Positions 1-8,652 of a DNA stretch of 64,000 nucleotides are shown here, one piece after another. Position numbers and translations under genes: made by a program. Within the stretch, counting starts at the first letter, position 1. Each line of letters opens with the position of its first letter. Origin of the DNA: Galliscardovia ingluviei (GTDB taxonomy: Bacteria > Actinomycetota > Actinomycetes > Actinomycetales > Bifidobacteriaceae); assembly GCF_014635685.1 (NCBI RefSeq), contig NZ_BMDH01000003.1, positions 62,001 through 126,000 of the forward strand, given 5' to 3'. The notes under the pieces were generated by a model. It saw only the letters and a program-made list of their open reading frames with translations, did not search any database and was not told the origin of the DNA.

Positions 1-1
1 G

Positions 2-3000
2 GTTGCTGTCACCAATCATTTGGAGCAGCAATACGGTCTTGAAATTAATACACTTGAACCATTCAACGAATCAGAAACCGGTTATTGGGGTACTCCTAAT
101 TCATTCGCAAATGACAAGTATGATACTACAAATTCGGAACTTATCAACCGATACTGGCAACGCTACTTTACTGATAAAAACAAATCAGTGACGCCGTATA
201 CCACTGCTGTGAAGAAGCCTCAAGAAGGCATGCACGTTGACAATAGCGTACAGCAGGAAACAATCAAAGCCCTACGCAACGCAATGGGCACCAACGACCA
301 TACACAGATTGTAGCAACGGATGCAACTGATTCAGGTCAAATGGTTGACTCATATAATGAGTATCCGCAAGCAGTGCGCGACATGATAGGACAATATAAC
401 ACCCACTCCTACGGCACTAACAGGCAGCGAGTGGCCCGCGATATCGCACAAACCGATGGCAAGAAACTGTCAATGAGCGAGGTTGATGGCGCTTGGCAAA
501 GTGGCGGGTTCAATCCATACGAGTTCAGCAATGGTCTTGGCATGGCGGGTAAAATCAATAGCGATATCTATGCTCTGCAATCCAAGGATTTCAACTTCTG
601 GCAAGTTGTAGAAGACCTCTATAATATGTCTACTGGTACACAAGACGTATATGGACATACCGCCAATCCACAGGGTGAAAACACCAATTGGGGCACAGTA
701 TTCATCAGCTTCGACTGTACTGTCGCAGACGAAGATGGTAATCTATATTCCGAGCGTGACGTTGATAATAATGGAGGCAAAACAGAAGGCTTACAGCCAT
801 GCTCTGTGATTGTAAATTCCAAATACAACGCTGTTCGCGCATACACCAAGTTTGTTCATGAAGGCGATGCAATTATTGCCAATAACCGCACTGCTGACAC
901 ACTTACTGCCACATCAAAAGATGGAAACACACAAAGTATTATCCACACTAATAAGTCAGCACAAGCTCAAACATTTGTCATTGATCTTTCCAAGTTCGGC
1001 AAAATCAGCGAACAAGCTACTGGAAAACTCTTTTTGACTACCGCCCCAGCAAAAGCAGAAGGTACCACAGCATTCTTTGGAGCAACACCTGAGTATATGA
1101 ATACATTCAGCAATGTTGAGCAACCAAATGCTGTACACATCGATCCAGTAGCTAAAACTGCAACCGTTACTGTTCCAGCAAAGTCTATTGCTTCAATCGA
1201 ACTCACTGGTGTAACCGGCATTGCTCCAACAGCTGGAATAGAAAACAACGCATCATATGAGCTTATTGGCCAAGCATCTGGCAAAACACTTACTGCTCAG
1301 CGAGTAGGTGATTCAGCACTCTCCTTACAGGATGCAGCAACTACATCACAAACTGCACAGAGTCAAACATGGAAATTCCATGAAGTAGCAGCACCTGCAC
1401 AGCGTCCAACATTACGTCGCTATATTATTACCGGACCAAACGATATGGTACTGGTATCAAGTAACGGAACTAATGCTTTGCAGTCCATGAGCATCGATGA
1501 AGCTACTCATAATCCTGCGGCACTGTGGGTAGTAAATACCGAAAACGGAGAATCATGGAGTTTTGTTAATGTTGCCGCTCAGCAAGCTATTGATGTGGAT
1601 GGGCAAGGCAAAACCTCAGGGACAAAAGTTGGGCTTTGGCTATCTGGCGGTGGCACACACCAAGCATGGTATCTGCATACTGTCGAACCATTAAACGCAC
1701 AAGATATCAATGTTCATACTGTTGTCAATACAGAGCCCCAACTGCCACAACAAGTAACCATCAACTACGAGTGGGGCACTGCTAAGTCTACATCAGTTTC
1801 TTGGAATACAGATGGCGTAGCTGAGCATGTCCGACAAGCAGGTACGTTTGATATTGCAGGAATTGCAAGTACTGCACGCGGTAGCAAAGTACCCGTTACA
1901 GCACATGTACATGTTGGACAATTTACTGTAGTGGATCCCGCATCTATCACCGTTGGGGTTAATAGTAAAGTAAGTGATGTCGCTCAAGCAGCTCCAAATA
2001 CTGTTCACGCCCATGTCGTCACTTCCCCAGAATTTGACACCAAAGTAACATGGGATTTCAGCAAGGTTACCGATACTCAGTTTGCAACAGCGGGTCAGTT
2101 CACTGTTCCTGGGACTGCTGATGATAGCAATGGCAACACTTTGCCAGCGACACTAACTGTGTTTATTACCGAACGTAATACTGCAGAAAATATCGCTCCA
2201 TCTCACGCTCAAGCGTCGGCATCAAGTACAGAAAGCGGATACAGCGCATCGAATACTATCGACGGAAAACTCAATACTAATTGGTCGAATTGGCGAAATG
2301 GTGGAGGTGACAACAATCCTTGGCTACAGTACAATCTTGATGCCACATATCCAGTGGACGAAATTCGGTTCTATGTTGATCAGAACCGTGCAGAAGCAGC
2401 AGTAAGCAATATCACTGTGCAGGTTAAGGATGCAACTGGAGCATGGGTTGATACAGTCTCAAGTAATGAGATTATTACGGAAAGCGGCAAGCCAACAGTA
2501 ATTGCACTACCATCTGGAACAACAACCGATGCTGTTCGCTTGAAGTTAGCCTATGGCAACAAAGCTGATGAAGATTACTTTACTAAAGTTGCCGAAGTAC
2601 AAATTATGGCGAAAATCAGCAATGCTCCTGCATCTGATGCCACTCTCAGTGATTTGCGAGTTGATGGTCAGAGAATTGAAGGTTTTAAACCAGATAAGAC
2701 TCAATATAAGGCAACACTTGACTCTAATGCTACTACATACCCTCTTATCCAGGCGTATGCGACTGACAATGCCGCACAGATTGTTATTGAGCAACCAAGC
2801 AAAGACAATGGCGGCAAAGCCACTATTCATGTCATTGCTGCAGATGGTTCCAAACAGACAACTACAACTATCGAGTTTGGAGAGCTACCTGATCCAACTA
2901 AGCCCGGTAAGGATGAAGGCACACAAACCGATCCGACCACACCGGGTAAAGATGAAAATAACCAAACCGATAACAAGCCATCTCAGGGAGAGCAGTCAAA

Positions 3001-3190
3001 CACAGGCAATCATGACAACGCCGGCAACACCGATAACGCAAGTAACGCCGGCAACGATAGCAATAGCAAACAAACAGCCATGAACAACACCAATAATCTG
3101 GCATCAACCGGCGTAGCTATAACAAGCCTGCTCGCACTAGTCATACTCGCCACAACAGGAGCCGCCATACTACTACGACGCAAAGTTTAA
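2..3190 (+). CDS. Cell-wall-anchored GH30-type glycosidase (endo-beta-1,6-galactanase-like), 5' end outside window
   Basis: The reading frame is open from the first bases, so the N-terminus and signal peptide lie upstream. The visible part starts inside the TIM barrel: EPFNES (about nt 56-73) fits the GH30 acid/base Glu, and LSMSEVDGAW (about nt 467-496) fits the nucleophile Glu. After the catalytic part come a ricin-like trefoil region (roughly nt 1250-1700), two Big_4-type Ig-like repeats (about nt 1750-2165), a discoidin/F5-8C-like domain (about nt 2180-2610), a cadherin-like beta-sandwich domain, a Lys/Asn/Thr-rich linker, and a sorting signal LASTG followed by a membrane helix and a basic tail. 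The enzyme is therefore expected on the cell wall, attached by sortase, acting on plant or host galactan side chains. The substrate is inferred from bifidobacterial GH30 relatives; GH30 as such is well supported. Confidence 0.85.
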   Translation, partial: VAVTNHLEQQYGLEINTLEPFNESETGYWGTPNSFANDKYDTTNSELINRYWQRYFTDKNKSVTPYTTAVKKPQEGMHVDNSVQQETIKALRNAMGTNDHTQIVATDATDSGQMVDSYNEYPQAVRDMIGQYNTHSYGTNRQRVARDIAQTDGKKLSMSEVDGAWQSGGFNPYEFSNGLGMAGKINSDIYALQSKDFNFWQVVEDLYNMSTGTQDVYGHTANPQGENTNWGTVFISFDCTVADEDGNLYSERDVDNNGGKTEGLQPCSVIVNSKYNAVRAYTKFVHEGDAIIANNRTADTLTATSKDGNTQSIIHTNKSAQAQTFVIDLSKFGKISEQATGKLFLTTAPAKAEGTTAFFGATPEYMNTFSNVEQPNAVHIDPVAKTATVTVPAKSIASIELTGVTGIAPTAGIENNASYELIGQASGKTLTAQRVGDSALSLQDAATTSQTAQSQTWKFHEVAAPAQRPTLRRYIITGPNDMVLVSSNGTNALQSMSIDEATHNPAALWVVNTENGESWSFVNVAAQQAIDVDGQGKTSGTKVGLWLSGGGTHQAWYLHTVEPLNAQDINVHTVVNTEPQLPQQVTINYEWGTAKSTSVSWNTDGVAEHVRQAGTFDIAGIASTARGSKVPVTAHVHVGQFTVVDPASITVGVNSKVSDVAQAAPNTVHAHVVTSPEFDTKVTWDFSKVTDTQFATAGQFTVPGTADDSNGNTLPATLTVFITERNTAENIAPSHAQASASSTESGYSASNTIDGKLNTNWSNWRNGGGDNNPWLQYNLDATYPVDEIRFYVDQNRAEAAVSNITVQVKDATGAWVDTVSSNEIITESGKPTVIALPSGTTTDAVRLKLAYGNKADEDYFTKVAEVQIMAKISNAPASDATLSDLRVDGQRIEGFKPDKTQYKATLDSNATTYPLIQAYATDNAAQIVIEQPSKDNGGKATIHVIAADGSKQTTTTIEFGELPDPTKPGKDEGTQTDPTTPGKDENNQTDNKPSQGEQSNTGNHDNAGNTDNASNAGNDSNSKQTAMNNTNNLASTGVAITSLLALVILATTGAAILLRRKV

Positions 3191-3394
3191 AATGAGTTCA
3201 CCATATTAAACGCTGTATATAAATATGGCACTGCTTCGCGAATTATGTGCTCTGTACCTTTGGTTGCAGAGCACATTTTTATACCAAAAACTCGCCATAC
3301 GTGTTCAAAGCTCAGTATTTACCCATGCACACAACATATTTCCTATATACTGGGTACTTATATAGAGCAATTCAAGGGGGAAGGTGAGAGAACT

Positions 3395-5818
3395 ATGTTT
3401 TGTGATCAATGTGGATTTAAGAACACCGATGATGATGTATTTTGCCAGCAGTGCGGCAACAAACTCATATATGATCAGCAAACTGAATCGTTGGCAGCGC
3501 AACAACCAGTACCGGCTACACAGCCAGCTCCACAACAACCGACATCGCAACCAGTACCAACAACACAACCGATACCAAGCACTCAGTCCAACACAACACC
3601 ATCAGACGCACAACACCCAAATGGTGACACTACCAATTCACCTGTAACATCACCATCATCAGTGCCACCGACAGCATTACCACCTGAAACACCTGCATCG
3701 GCTCAGCAAACCCACAATACTACACCGCGCAAAAAGCACACGTTCACTATTGTGCTGAGCATTATTGCAGCACTTATCGTTATTGCTCTTGTCGCAACAT
3801 TTGTCACATGGAAAATGGAACTTTGGGGCGGTAAAACACTGCCCAACCAACAAGCGTTAGCCCAAGAATTACAGGTTAAAGATGCCAAAAAACTCAAGGC
3901 AAAGGATGTTGCTAAACACCTTAAAACCAAAGGGTTTACTGTGAAAATCGAGCGAGTGTTCAGCGGCAATACACCGGGAACATTCGTGGGATATCAAGGA
4001 GCAGATGCAGATAGCAGACAATCGCTGAGCCAACATATCACTGTTCAAGAATCAGCAGGTCCTGGAGTTCCTCAAGGCACCGTCGGCAAGCCTGCAGATC
4101 AGATTGTGACTACACTGCAAAATATGGGGGTTCCTGTGCATTATAAGCAGGTCGCAGTGCATGACAAAAAGCAGCATCCTGTCGGTAGCGTAGTGCTCAC
4201 TAGCCCAGCAGATGGCATGCCACTTGCTGAGGCTGATACCGAGCGCGGCATTATGGTAGGTGTTGCCAGCGACCAAGACGGCATTCCTGTTGATATTCAA
4301 GGGATGAATCCAGATGACGCCCAAACGATGCTTGAAGATATGGGTTATACAGTTAAGACCGAGTATAAGTTCAGTTCAAAACAGTATGTGGATAAGGTTG
4401 CTGCAACCAACCCTGCTCCTGGCTCTCCCCTAGATGAAGGCGATAGTATAACTCTGTATATTGGAGCCGATGCCAGCAAGACGATGGATCTTATCACGGA
4501 AAGCAATGATTACGGTACTGCTCCTAGTCTCCATACAGATGCCGTGACTGGTCTGTATTGCAAATCAACAATTTCGGATGCAAATAAAGACTGTGTGACA
4601 CTAAGCAAGCAAAAAATGAAATTCGGTGGCTCTTGGACGGGAATAACATTAAACGATAGTGAAAACGTTATGAATGTTTTCCCGTACGCGCAAAACTACA
4701 TACCGCTCGATTCGAAGACTCCAAGCGGAGAAAGCTATTACGATAAAATGCTCTTTAATAAAGGTTGGGGAGCATTCGAAATCTTTACTTTCGAAAATGC
4801 ATTGCAGTGTGGTGATGAGTATGTCGATGAAGGTTCTATGGTTGTATGCTCTCAAGGAACAATATACACCCCAGACGAATGGTCTAAATCCAATTTCGAT
4901 AAGCCCAAGGAATCGATGAACTATGTTATGCAAGACTATTTAGCTTATGCGCCAGTTGGCACAGATATTACAGCATGGCAAAAGAGCGAATATTTTGATA
5001 AGGATGCAGAGAAATCAGTATCTAGCGATAAGAAAGTAGACACGTCTCGACCATTCATTGTGATACGTGATAGTAGTCTCTACGATGAAACCTCATACTC
5101 TGCTGATGAATGGGAAACTCATGATTCGTTTATGCCATTCTTTAGCTCTAGTTATCGCAACTCACGCGTAGTACCAATGAAACCGGCAATTAGCGATAAA
5201 ACAGTGTATTACTTGGTGGAACAAAGTGATCCTGATTGGGATATGTTACAGGACGCCAAGGTGAAGGGTGCCAAGCAAATCGATCCATTGCAGCATGCGG
5301 ATAAGCTCACGCGCGATACCTTAAAGGAGATTGCCGGAGAGTATATGCTTTCCTCTGGAGCAGGGGCATGGGCTGATGTACTTACCATTAACCAGGATGG
5401 CAGCTATGAAGGCGATTACCATGACACCAACATGGGTGGCGCTTCTGATCCTGATAAATATCCTAACGGACAGCAATACGTGGCAAATTATTCTGGCAGA
5501 CTCAGCAAAGCCAAGAAGAATGATGACGGTACCATCACCATGTCCATCACCTATAAACTCCATGGCACTGCTGGTGAAGTTCGAGATATCGATGGCGTCG
5601 AAACTGAAACTACAGACAGTCAATTAAAAGACTATTCAGAAATAACCATTTATCCTGCTGGATACAATATTGCAGATTTTTCACGCGATATCCAAACATG
5701 GGCACCATGGAACGGCGACGACTCATATCTCAGCAAACAAACGCAGTATCCGGTCATTGTTGCCAGCAATGAGAACGGAGATCTCGCCTATTTTAATGTT
5801 GATGAGCCTTGGCAATAA
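3395..5818 (+). CDS. Zinc-ribbon membrane protein with PASTA-like repeats
   Basis: The ATG at 3395 is preferred over upstream in-frame starts because a purine-rich ribosome-binding site (AAGGGGGAAGG) lies just before it and the protein then opens with a zinc ribbon (C3, C6, C17, C20). Domain order: zinc ribbon; Pro/Thr/Gln-rich linker of about 90 residues; one transmembrane helix (HTFTIVLSIIAALIVIALVA, near residues 115-135); three PASTA-like segments of about 65 residues each; and a C-terminal region of about 450 residues that I do not recognise. PASTA domains in membrane kinases and PBPs bind peptidoglycan fragments, so a cell-envelope sensing role is possible. No kinase or catalytic domain is visible. 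It stands alone, followed by a likely terminator. Confidence 0.75.
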   Translation: MFCDQCGFKNTDDDVFCQQCGNKLIYDQQTESLAAQQPVPATQPAPQQPTSQPVPTTQPIPSTQSNTTPSDAQHPNGDTTNSPVTSPSSVPPTALPPETPASAQQTHNTTPRKKHTFTIVLSIIAALIVIALVATFVTWKMELWGGKTLPNQQALAQELQVKDAKKLKAKDVAKHLKTKGFTVKIERVFSGNTPGTFVGYQGADADSRQSLSQHITVQESAGPGVPQGTVGKPADQIVTTLQNMGVPVHYKQVAVHDKKQHPVGSVVLTSPADGMPLAEADTERGIMVGVASDQDGIPVDIQGMNPDDAQTMLEDMGYTVKTEYKFSSKQYVDKVAATNPAPGSPLDEGDSITLYIGADASKTMDLITESNDYGTAPSLHTDAVTGLYCKSTISDANKDCVTLSKQKMKFGGSWTGITLNDSENVMNVFPYAQNYIPLDSKTPSGESYYDKMLFNKGWGAFEIFTFENALQCGDEYVDEGSMVVCSQGTIYTPDEWSKSNFDKPKESMNYVMQDYLAYAPVGTDITAWQKSEYFDKDAEKSVSSDKKVDTSRPFIVIRDSSLYDETSYSADEWETHDSFMPFFSSSYRNSRVVPMKPAISDKTVYYLVEQSDPDWDMLQDAKVKGAKQIDPLQHADKLTRDTLKEIAGEYMLSSGAGAWADVLTINQDGSYEGDYHDTNMGGASDPDKYPNGQQYVANYSGRLSKAKKNDDGTITMSITYKLHGTAGEVRDIDGVETETTDSQLKDYSEITIYPAGYNIADFSRDIQTWAPWNGDDSYLSKQTQYPVIVASNENGDLAYFNVDEPWQ

Positions 5819-5842
5819 GATAAGCTCACCAAACCAATCGAT

Positions 5843-5890
5843 AGTGCCGCATCGCAACATGAGTTTTGCAGGGCGGCACTTTCCCTTTCC
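5843..5890 (+). terminator. Probable terminator after the PASTA protein gene
   Basis: An 8-bp stem AGTGCCGC (5843-5850) pairs with GCGGCACT (5873-5880), with a long loop, followed by TTCCCTTTCC. The long loop and interrupted T-run make it only moderately convincing. Confidence 0.45.
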
Positions 5891-5974
5891 ATAGCCGCCC
5901 ATCCTCTGTGCGCTTCTATATAGTTCTAAATACTTCTAACAGGTTCTATACCAATCTAAAAGCGCAAAGCACTA

Positions 5975-7786
5975 TTACATGTACGGCTGATCATACCCAA
6001 ACGCAGTGTTAAACCACATAATAATATTCGACGGATTCACAATCCCCAGCACTATCCACCATATCAACACCAGCACCATGCTCACTGCAATTAACGGCAG
6101 TTTGTTCACACGTAAACGAATGCCAGCAAGCACAATAATGATTGCAACAACAGGAATAAAAGTTACCGAAACCGACCGTAACCAAGTCAGACCATACGCA
6201 TCAATATAAATACCCAGTTTTAGCGCTGCACTACCTGCCATAAGCATGCTCAAACCAAGCAAACCGACTAATAATCCGTGCACTACGCGCGAGGCTTTGC
6301 AATATCGTATTGCCAAACCAAAAATAGCAAGATTAAGTAGCACAACAACTATAAGCTGGAAAAAACCACTGCGCGCATACTGTGCATACGTCAGCCCAGC
6401 TGGTAGCTGTATGGTGCCTTCGGTCAATAGCCCAAACACCAAATAACGAACTTGAATGGCGCAAAATACAGCGTACAAGGCAAGAATACCAAGCAGCACA
6501 ATACTCGTGGAAGTAGGAGTAATAGAGGCGTTCTGAGCAAAGCCAGTATCTTGCGTAAGGTCCGTATCTCGCGTAAAACCTGCATCTTTTGTAGCTCTCT
6601 GTTCAGATTGCATTGCAGAAGCCACGCCTTGTTCTATGCGCAACCAAACTCCAGCAAATAGTGAAAAAAGCAGCCATCCAAAGCAAATAACAAATATGGT
6701 ATGCCCTAGGAACGCAGTAATATCAAAAGAAAAAACAGCCCGTTGCACAAGCGCATTAAATATTTCATCGGATTGCATCAATAATGGGACAGCCACTATA
6801 CAAACTGGGATCAGCATGAGGAGACCGACCAGAATCTCGTGCCCCCTACCACGCGCAGTTGTCGGGCGCTCGAGAGCAGCAGATTGGGCTGCAGCATGAG
6901 TGCTATCAGCATTCACGCCAGCAGTGTTCACATCACCAGCATGTCCACTATCAACAGACGCACTAGCAGCATTCACATCACCAGCACTTACACCTAGCGA
7001 GACATGGGTTCCTTGATGAAACCACGCAGCAATTGAGCGCGCGCACACTCCCCAGTTAGCGAAAGGCTCAATCACACAACCACGTAACCAGCGTAATACA
7101 CTATTTTTTGGCTGCTCGGCATGCACTAATTCAGTTGGAATTTGCGTCAGGAACACGGCGAGCGCAGGCAACACTATGATTGCCGAAAGTACTGTATGAA
7201 TAGCACTTCCATCCTCGGTATTATTTGGAGCAAGATAGTTTTCTACTATTACAGCAGCACTCAAGGCTAACCCGAGTATTGCAAAAACACAGTATCCTGC
7301 ACGAACAGCTCGTGAGCGATGCCAGCATACGCGCAGAAACTGCACGGTAACCACAGCAAAAGCCGCCAGCCAAAACACACCAAACCATACAAATGGTGTA
7401 AATACTGGCATAGATGCTGTCAAACTGCTATTTACCGAATCATACGTGGAAGTAGCATGCGCCATAGCATAGGCTGCTCGGTCAGCAATGATAGCAATGG
7501 CGAGCGCACTTGCTAATGCTATAGCACTGTGTACTCGCGTGAGTATCGGTTGTTTCACATTGCTAGCTTGTCCCACATCACTAGACTGCTTCAGGTCAAT
7601 AGGCTGCTTCGCATCACTAGCTTGTTTCAGACTGCCAAGCCGGGCTTGTTCACTCGATCCAGTATTTGCCGTATCGTACTGCATTTCATGTTCTTCATGA
7701 TTATCAAGATGTGCGTGTATTTCATGATTGTTGTACGTTTTCATAATTGCAGAATATATCGTTTTTCGATATGCAAAACCATTCAT
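5975..7786 (-). CDS. DUF4173-type multi-spanning membrane protein
   Basis: A polytopic membrane protein of 603 residues with about ten hydrophobic segments. The C-terminal part (AYGLTWLRSVSVTFIPV and the segment ending near MWFNTAFGYDQPYM) fits the DUF4153/DUF4173 group, whose function is unknown. The N-terminal 65 residues are hydrophilic with short repeats (KQPIDLKQSSDVGQASNVKQ), and a second low-complexity Ala/Asp/His segment sits mid-protein. Two starts are possible: ATG at 7786 with a GAAAG motif upstream, or ATG at 7744. With 7744, the palindrome at 7756-7772 would lie just upstream as an operator instead of inside the coding region. Divergent from the DUF2975/HTH pair, with which it probably shares control. 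Confidence 0.7.
   Translation of the reverse strand: MNGFAYRKTIYSAIMKTYNNHEIHAHLDNHEEHEMQYDTANTGSSEQARLGSLKQASDAKQPIDLKQSSDVGQASNVKQPILTRVHSAIALASALAIAIIADRAAYAMAHATSTYDSVNSSLTASMPVFTPFVWFGVFWLAAFAVVTVQFLRVCWHRSRAVRAGYCVFAILGLALSAAVIVENYLAPNNTEDGSAIHTVLSAIIVLPALAVFLTQIPTELVHAEQPKNSVLRWLRGCVIEPFANWGVCARSIAAWFHQGTHVSLGVSAGDVNAASASVDSGHAGDVNTAGVNADSTHAAAQSAALERPTTARGRGHEILVGLLMLIPVCIVAVPLLMQSDEIFNALVQRAVFSFDITAFLGHTIFVICFGWLLFSLFAGVWLRIEQGVASAMQSEQRATKDAGFTRDTDLTQDTGFAQNASITPTSTSIVLLGILALYAVFCAIQVRYLVFGLLTEGTIQLPAGLTYAQYARSGFFQLIVVVLLNLAIFGLAIRYCKASRVVHGLLVGLLGLSMLMAGSAALKLGIYIDAYGLTWLRSVSVTFIPVVAIIIVLAGIRLRVNKLPLIAVSMVLVLIWWIVLGIVNPSNIIMWFNTAFGYDQPYM
7756..7772. promoter_or_regulatory. Palindromic candidate operator 1
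   Basis: ATATCG-TTTTT-CGATAT: perfect 6-bp arms with a 5-bp spacer, repeated identically at 7810. It lies between divergent genes, one of which is followed by a Cro/C1-type regulator gene. That this regulator binds here is an inference. Confidence 0.55.
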
Positions 7787-7809
7787 ATATATTCTTTCAC
7801 AATCTATTC

Positions 7810-7826
7810 ATATCGTTTTTCGATAT
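7810..7826. promoter_or_regulatory. Palindromic candidate operator 2
   Basis: Exact second copy of ATATCG-TTTTT-CGATAT, starting 54 bp after the first copy and 31 bp before the DUF2975 start codon, where it would overlap the core promoter. Confidence 0.55.
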
Positions 7827-7830
7827 ATTT

Positions 7831-7847
7831 GTATTGCATATCAATAC
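7831..7847. promoter_or_regulatory. Palindromic candidate operator 3 (diverged)
   Basis: GTATTG-CATAT-CAATAC has the same 6-5-6 geometry as the two copies upstream but different arms. It starts 21 bp (about two helical turns) after copy 2 and ends 9 bp before the ATG at 7857. Confidence 0.4.
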
Positions 7848-7856
7848 AATGAGAGT

Positions 7857-8381
7857 ATGAACACTAAACCAACGCCTCAACAAGCATCACACTCAGCAGC
7901 ACTACCCCATATTCATGTGCTCGCTGCACAAGTAATGATTGTATTACTATTCCTCGGAGCCGTTATTACACAATTTGTACTACTACCTACTCTCGCAGCA
8001 CAACAAGCTGCCCAAGACCCAACTAAAGCATATTTGCAGCTGCCATACACCCTATGGTGTGGCGCTATTATTGGCGGTTTTGAACTAGGATTATTCGCTA
8101 TCTGGAAATTACTCTCTCTCGTTAAACGAAACACCGTATTTACACAACCATCACGATACTGGGTAACTCTTATTATCTACTGTGCAGGCGCAGATACCAT
8201 ACTCTTGGCACTCTTACTCGCTCACATTACATTGATTGCCCACGTTGGCACAGTGTTTACTAACTGCATTTTGGCAGCAATTGTAATTTTTGGTATCACT
8301 TTTGTACTCATTATGCTAGTCATGCGTCAACTTTTAGACAGTGCCACAGCTGATCGAACTGAATTGGAGGCAGTAATCTAA
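7857..8381 (+). CDS. DUF2975-type membrane protein
   Basis: A 174-residue protein with four hydrophobic segments (beginning VMIVLLFLGAVITQFVLLPT, then around residues 60-80, 100-120 and 130-155), matching the DUF2975 layout. Families of this kind are usually encoded directly before a small Cro/C1-type regulator, as here. The ATG at 7857 is chosen because upstream in-frame starts would place the palindromes inside the gene. Its stop overlaps the next start (TAATG), so the two are translationally coupled. Molecular function is unknown; a role as a membrane partner of the regulator is an inference from the gene order. Confidence 0.75.
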   Translation: MNTKPTPQQASHSAALPHIHVLAAQVMIVLLFLGAVITQFVLLPTLAAQQAAQDPTKAYLQLPYTLWCGAIIGGFELGLFAIWKLLSLVKRNTVFTQPSRYWVTLIIYCAGADTILLALLLAHITLIAHVGTVFTNCILAAIVIFGITFVLIMLVMRQLLDSATADRTELEAVI

Positions 8382-8590
8382 TGGCTATTCAAGTGCAATT
8401 AGATGTCGAAATGGTTAAACAGCATGTGGGAGTAGGTGAACTTGCCGAGCAGATTGGCATTACTCCAGCAAACTTGTCTATTTTGAAAAACGGCCGCGCC
8501 AAAGCAATCCGTCTGAGCACACTTGACGCCCTTTGCAAGGCACTTCACTGCCAGCCAGGTGATATTCTCACCTACGTAGAAGATGAGTAA
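8381..8590 (+). CDS. YozG-like Cro/C1 helix-turn-helix regulator
   Basis: A 69-residue single-domain protein. The HTH is visible as VGELAEQIGITPANLSILKN, followed by the family-typical LSTLDALCKALHCQPGDIL. It is coupled to the DUF2975 gene by a one-base overlap. Known pairs of this type behave as small regulatory modules with the HTH protein as DNA-binding repressor. The palindromes at 7756, 7810 and 7831 are natural candidates for its sites, which would make the locus autoregulated and could include the divergent DUF4173 gene. Confidence 0.85.
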   Translation: MAIQVQLDVEMVKQHVGVGELAEQIGITPANLSILKNGRAKAIRLSTLDALCKALHCQPGDILTYVEDE

Positions 8591-8652
8591 ACGCTTCACT
8601 GTAGCGCAGCACACACTTGCTCTAAGCGACCTATCGTCCTACAGTAGTGCTC

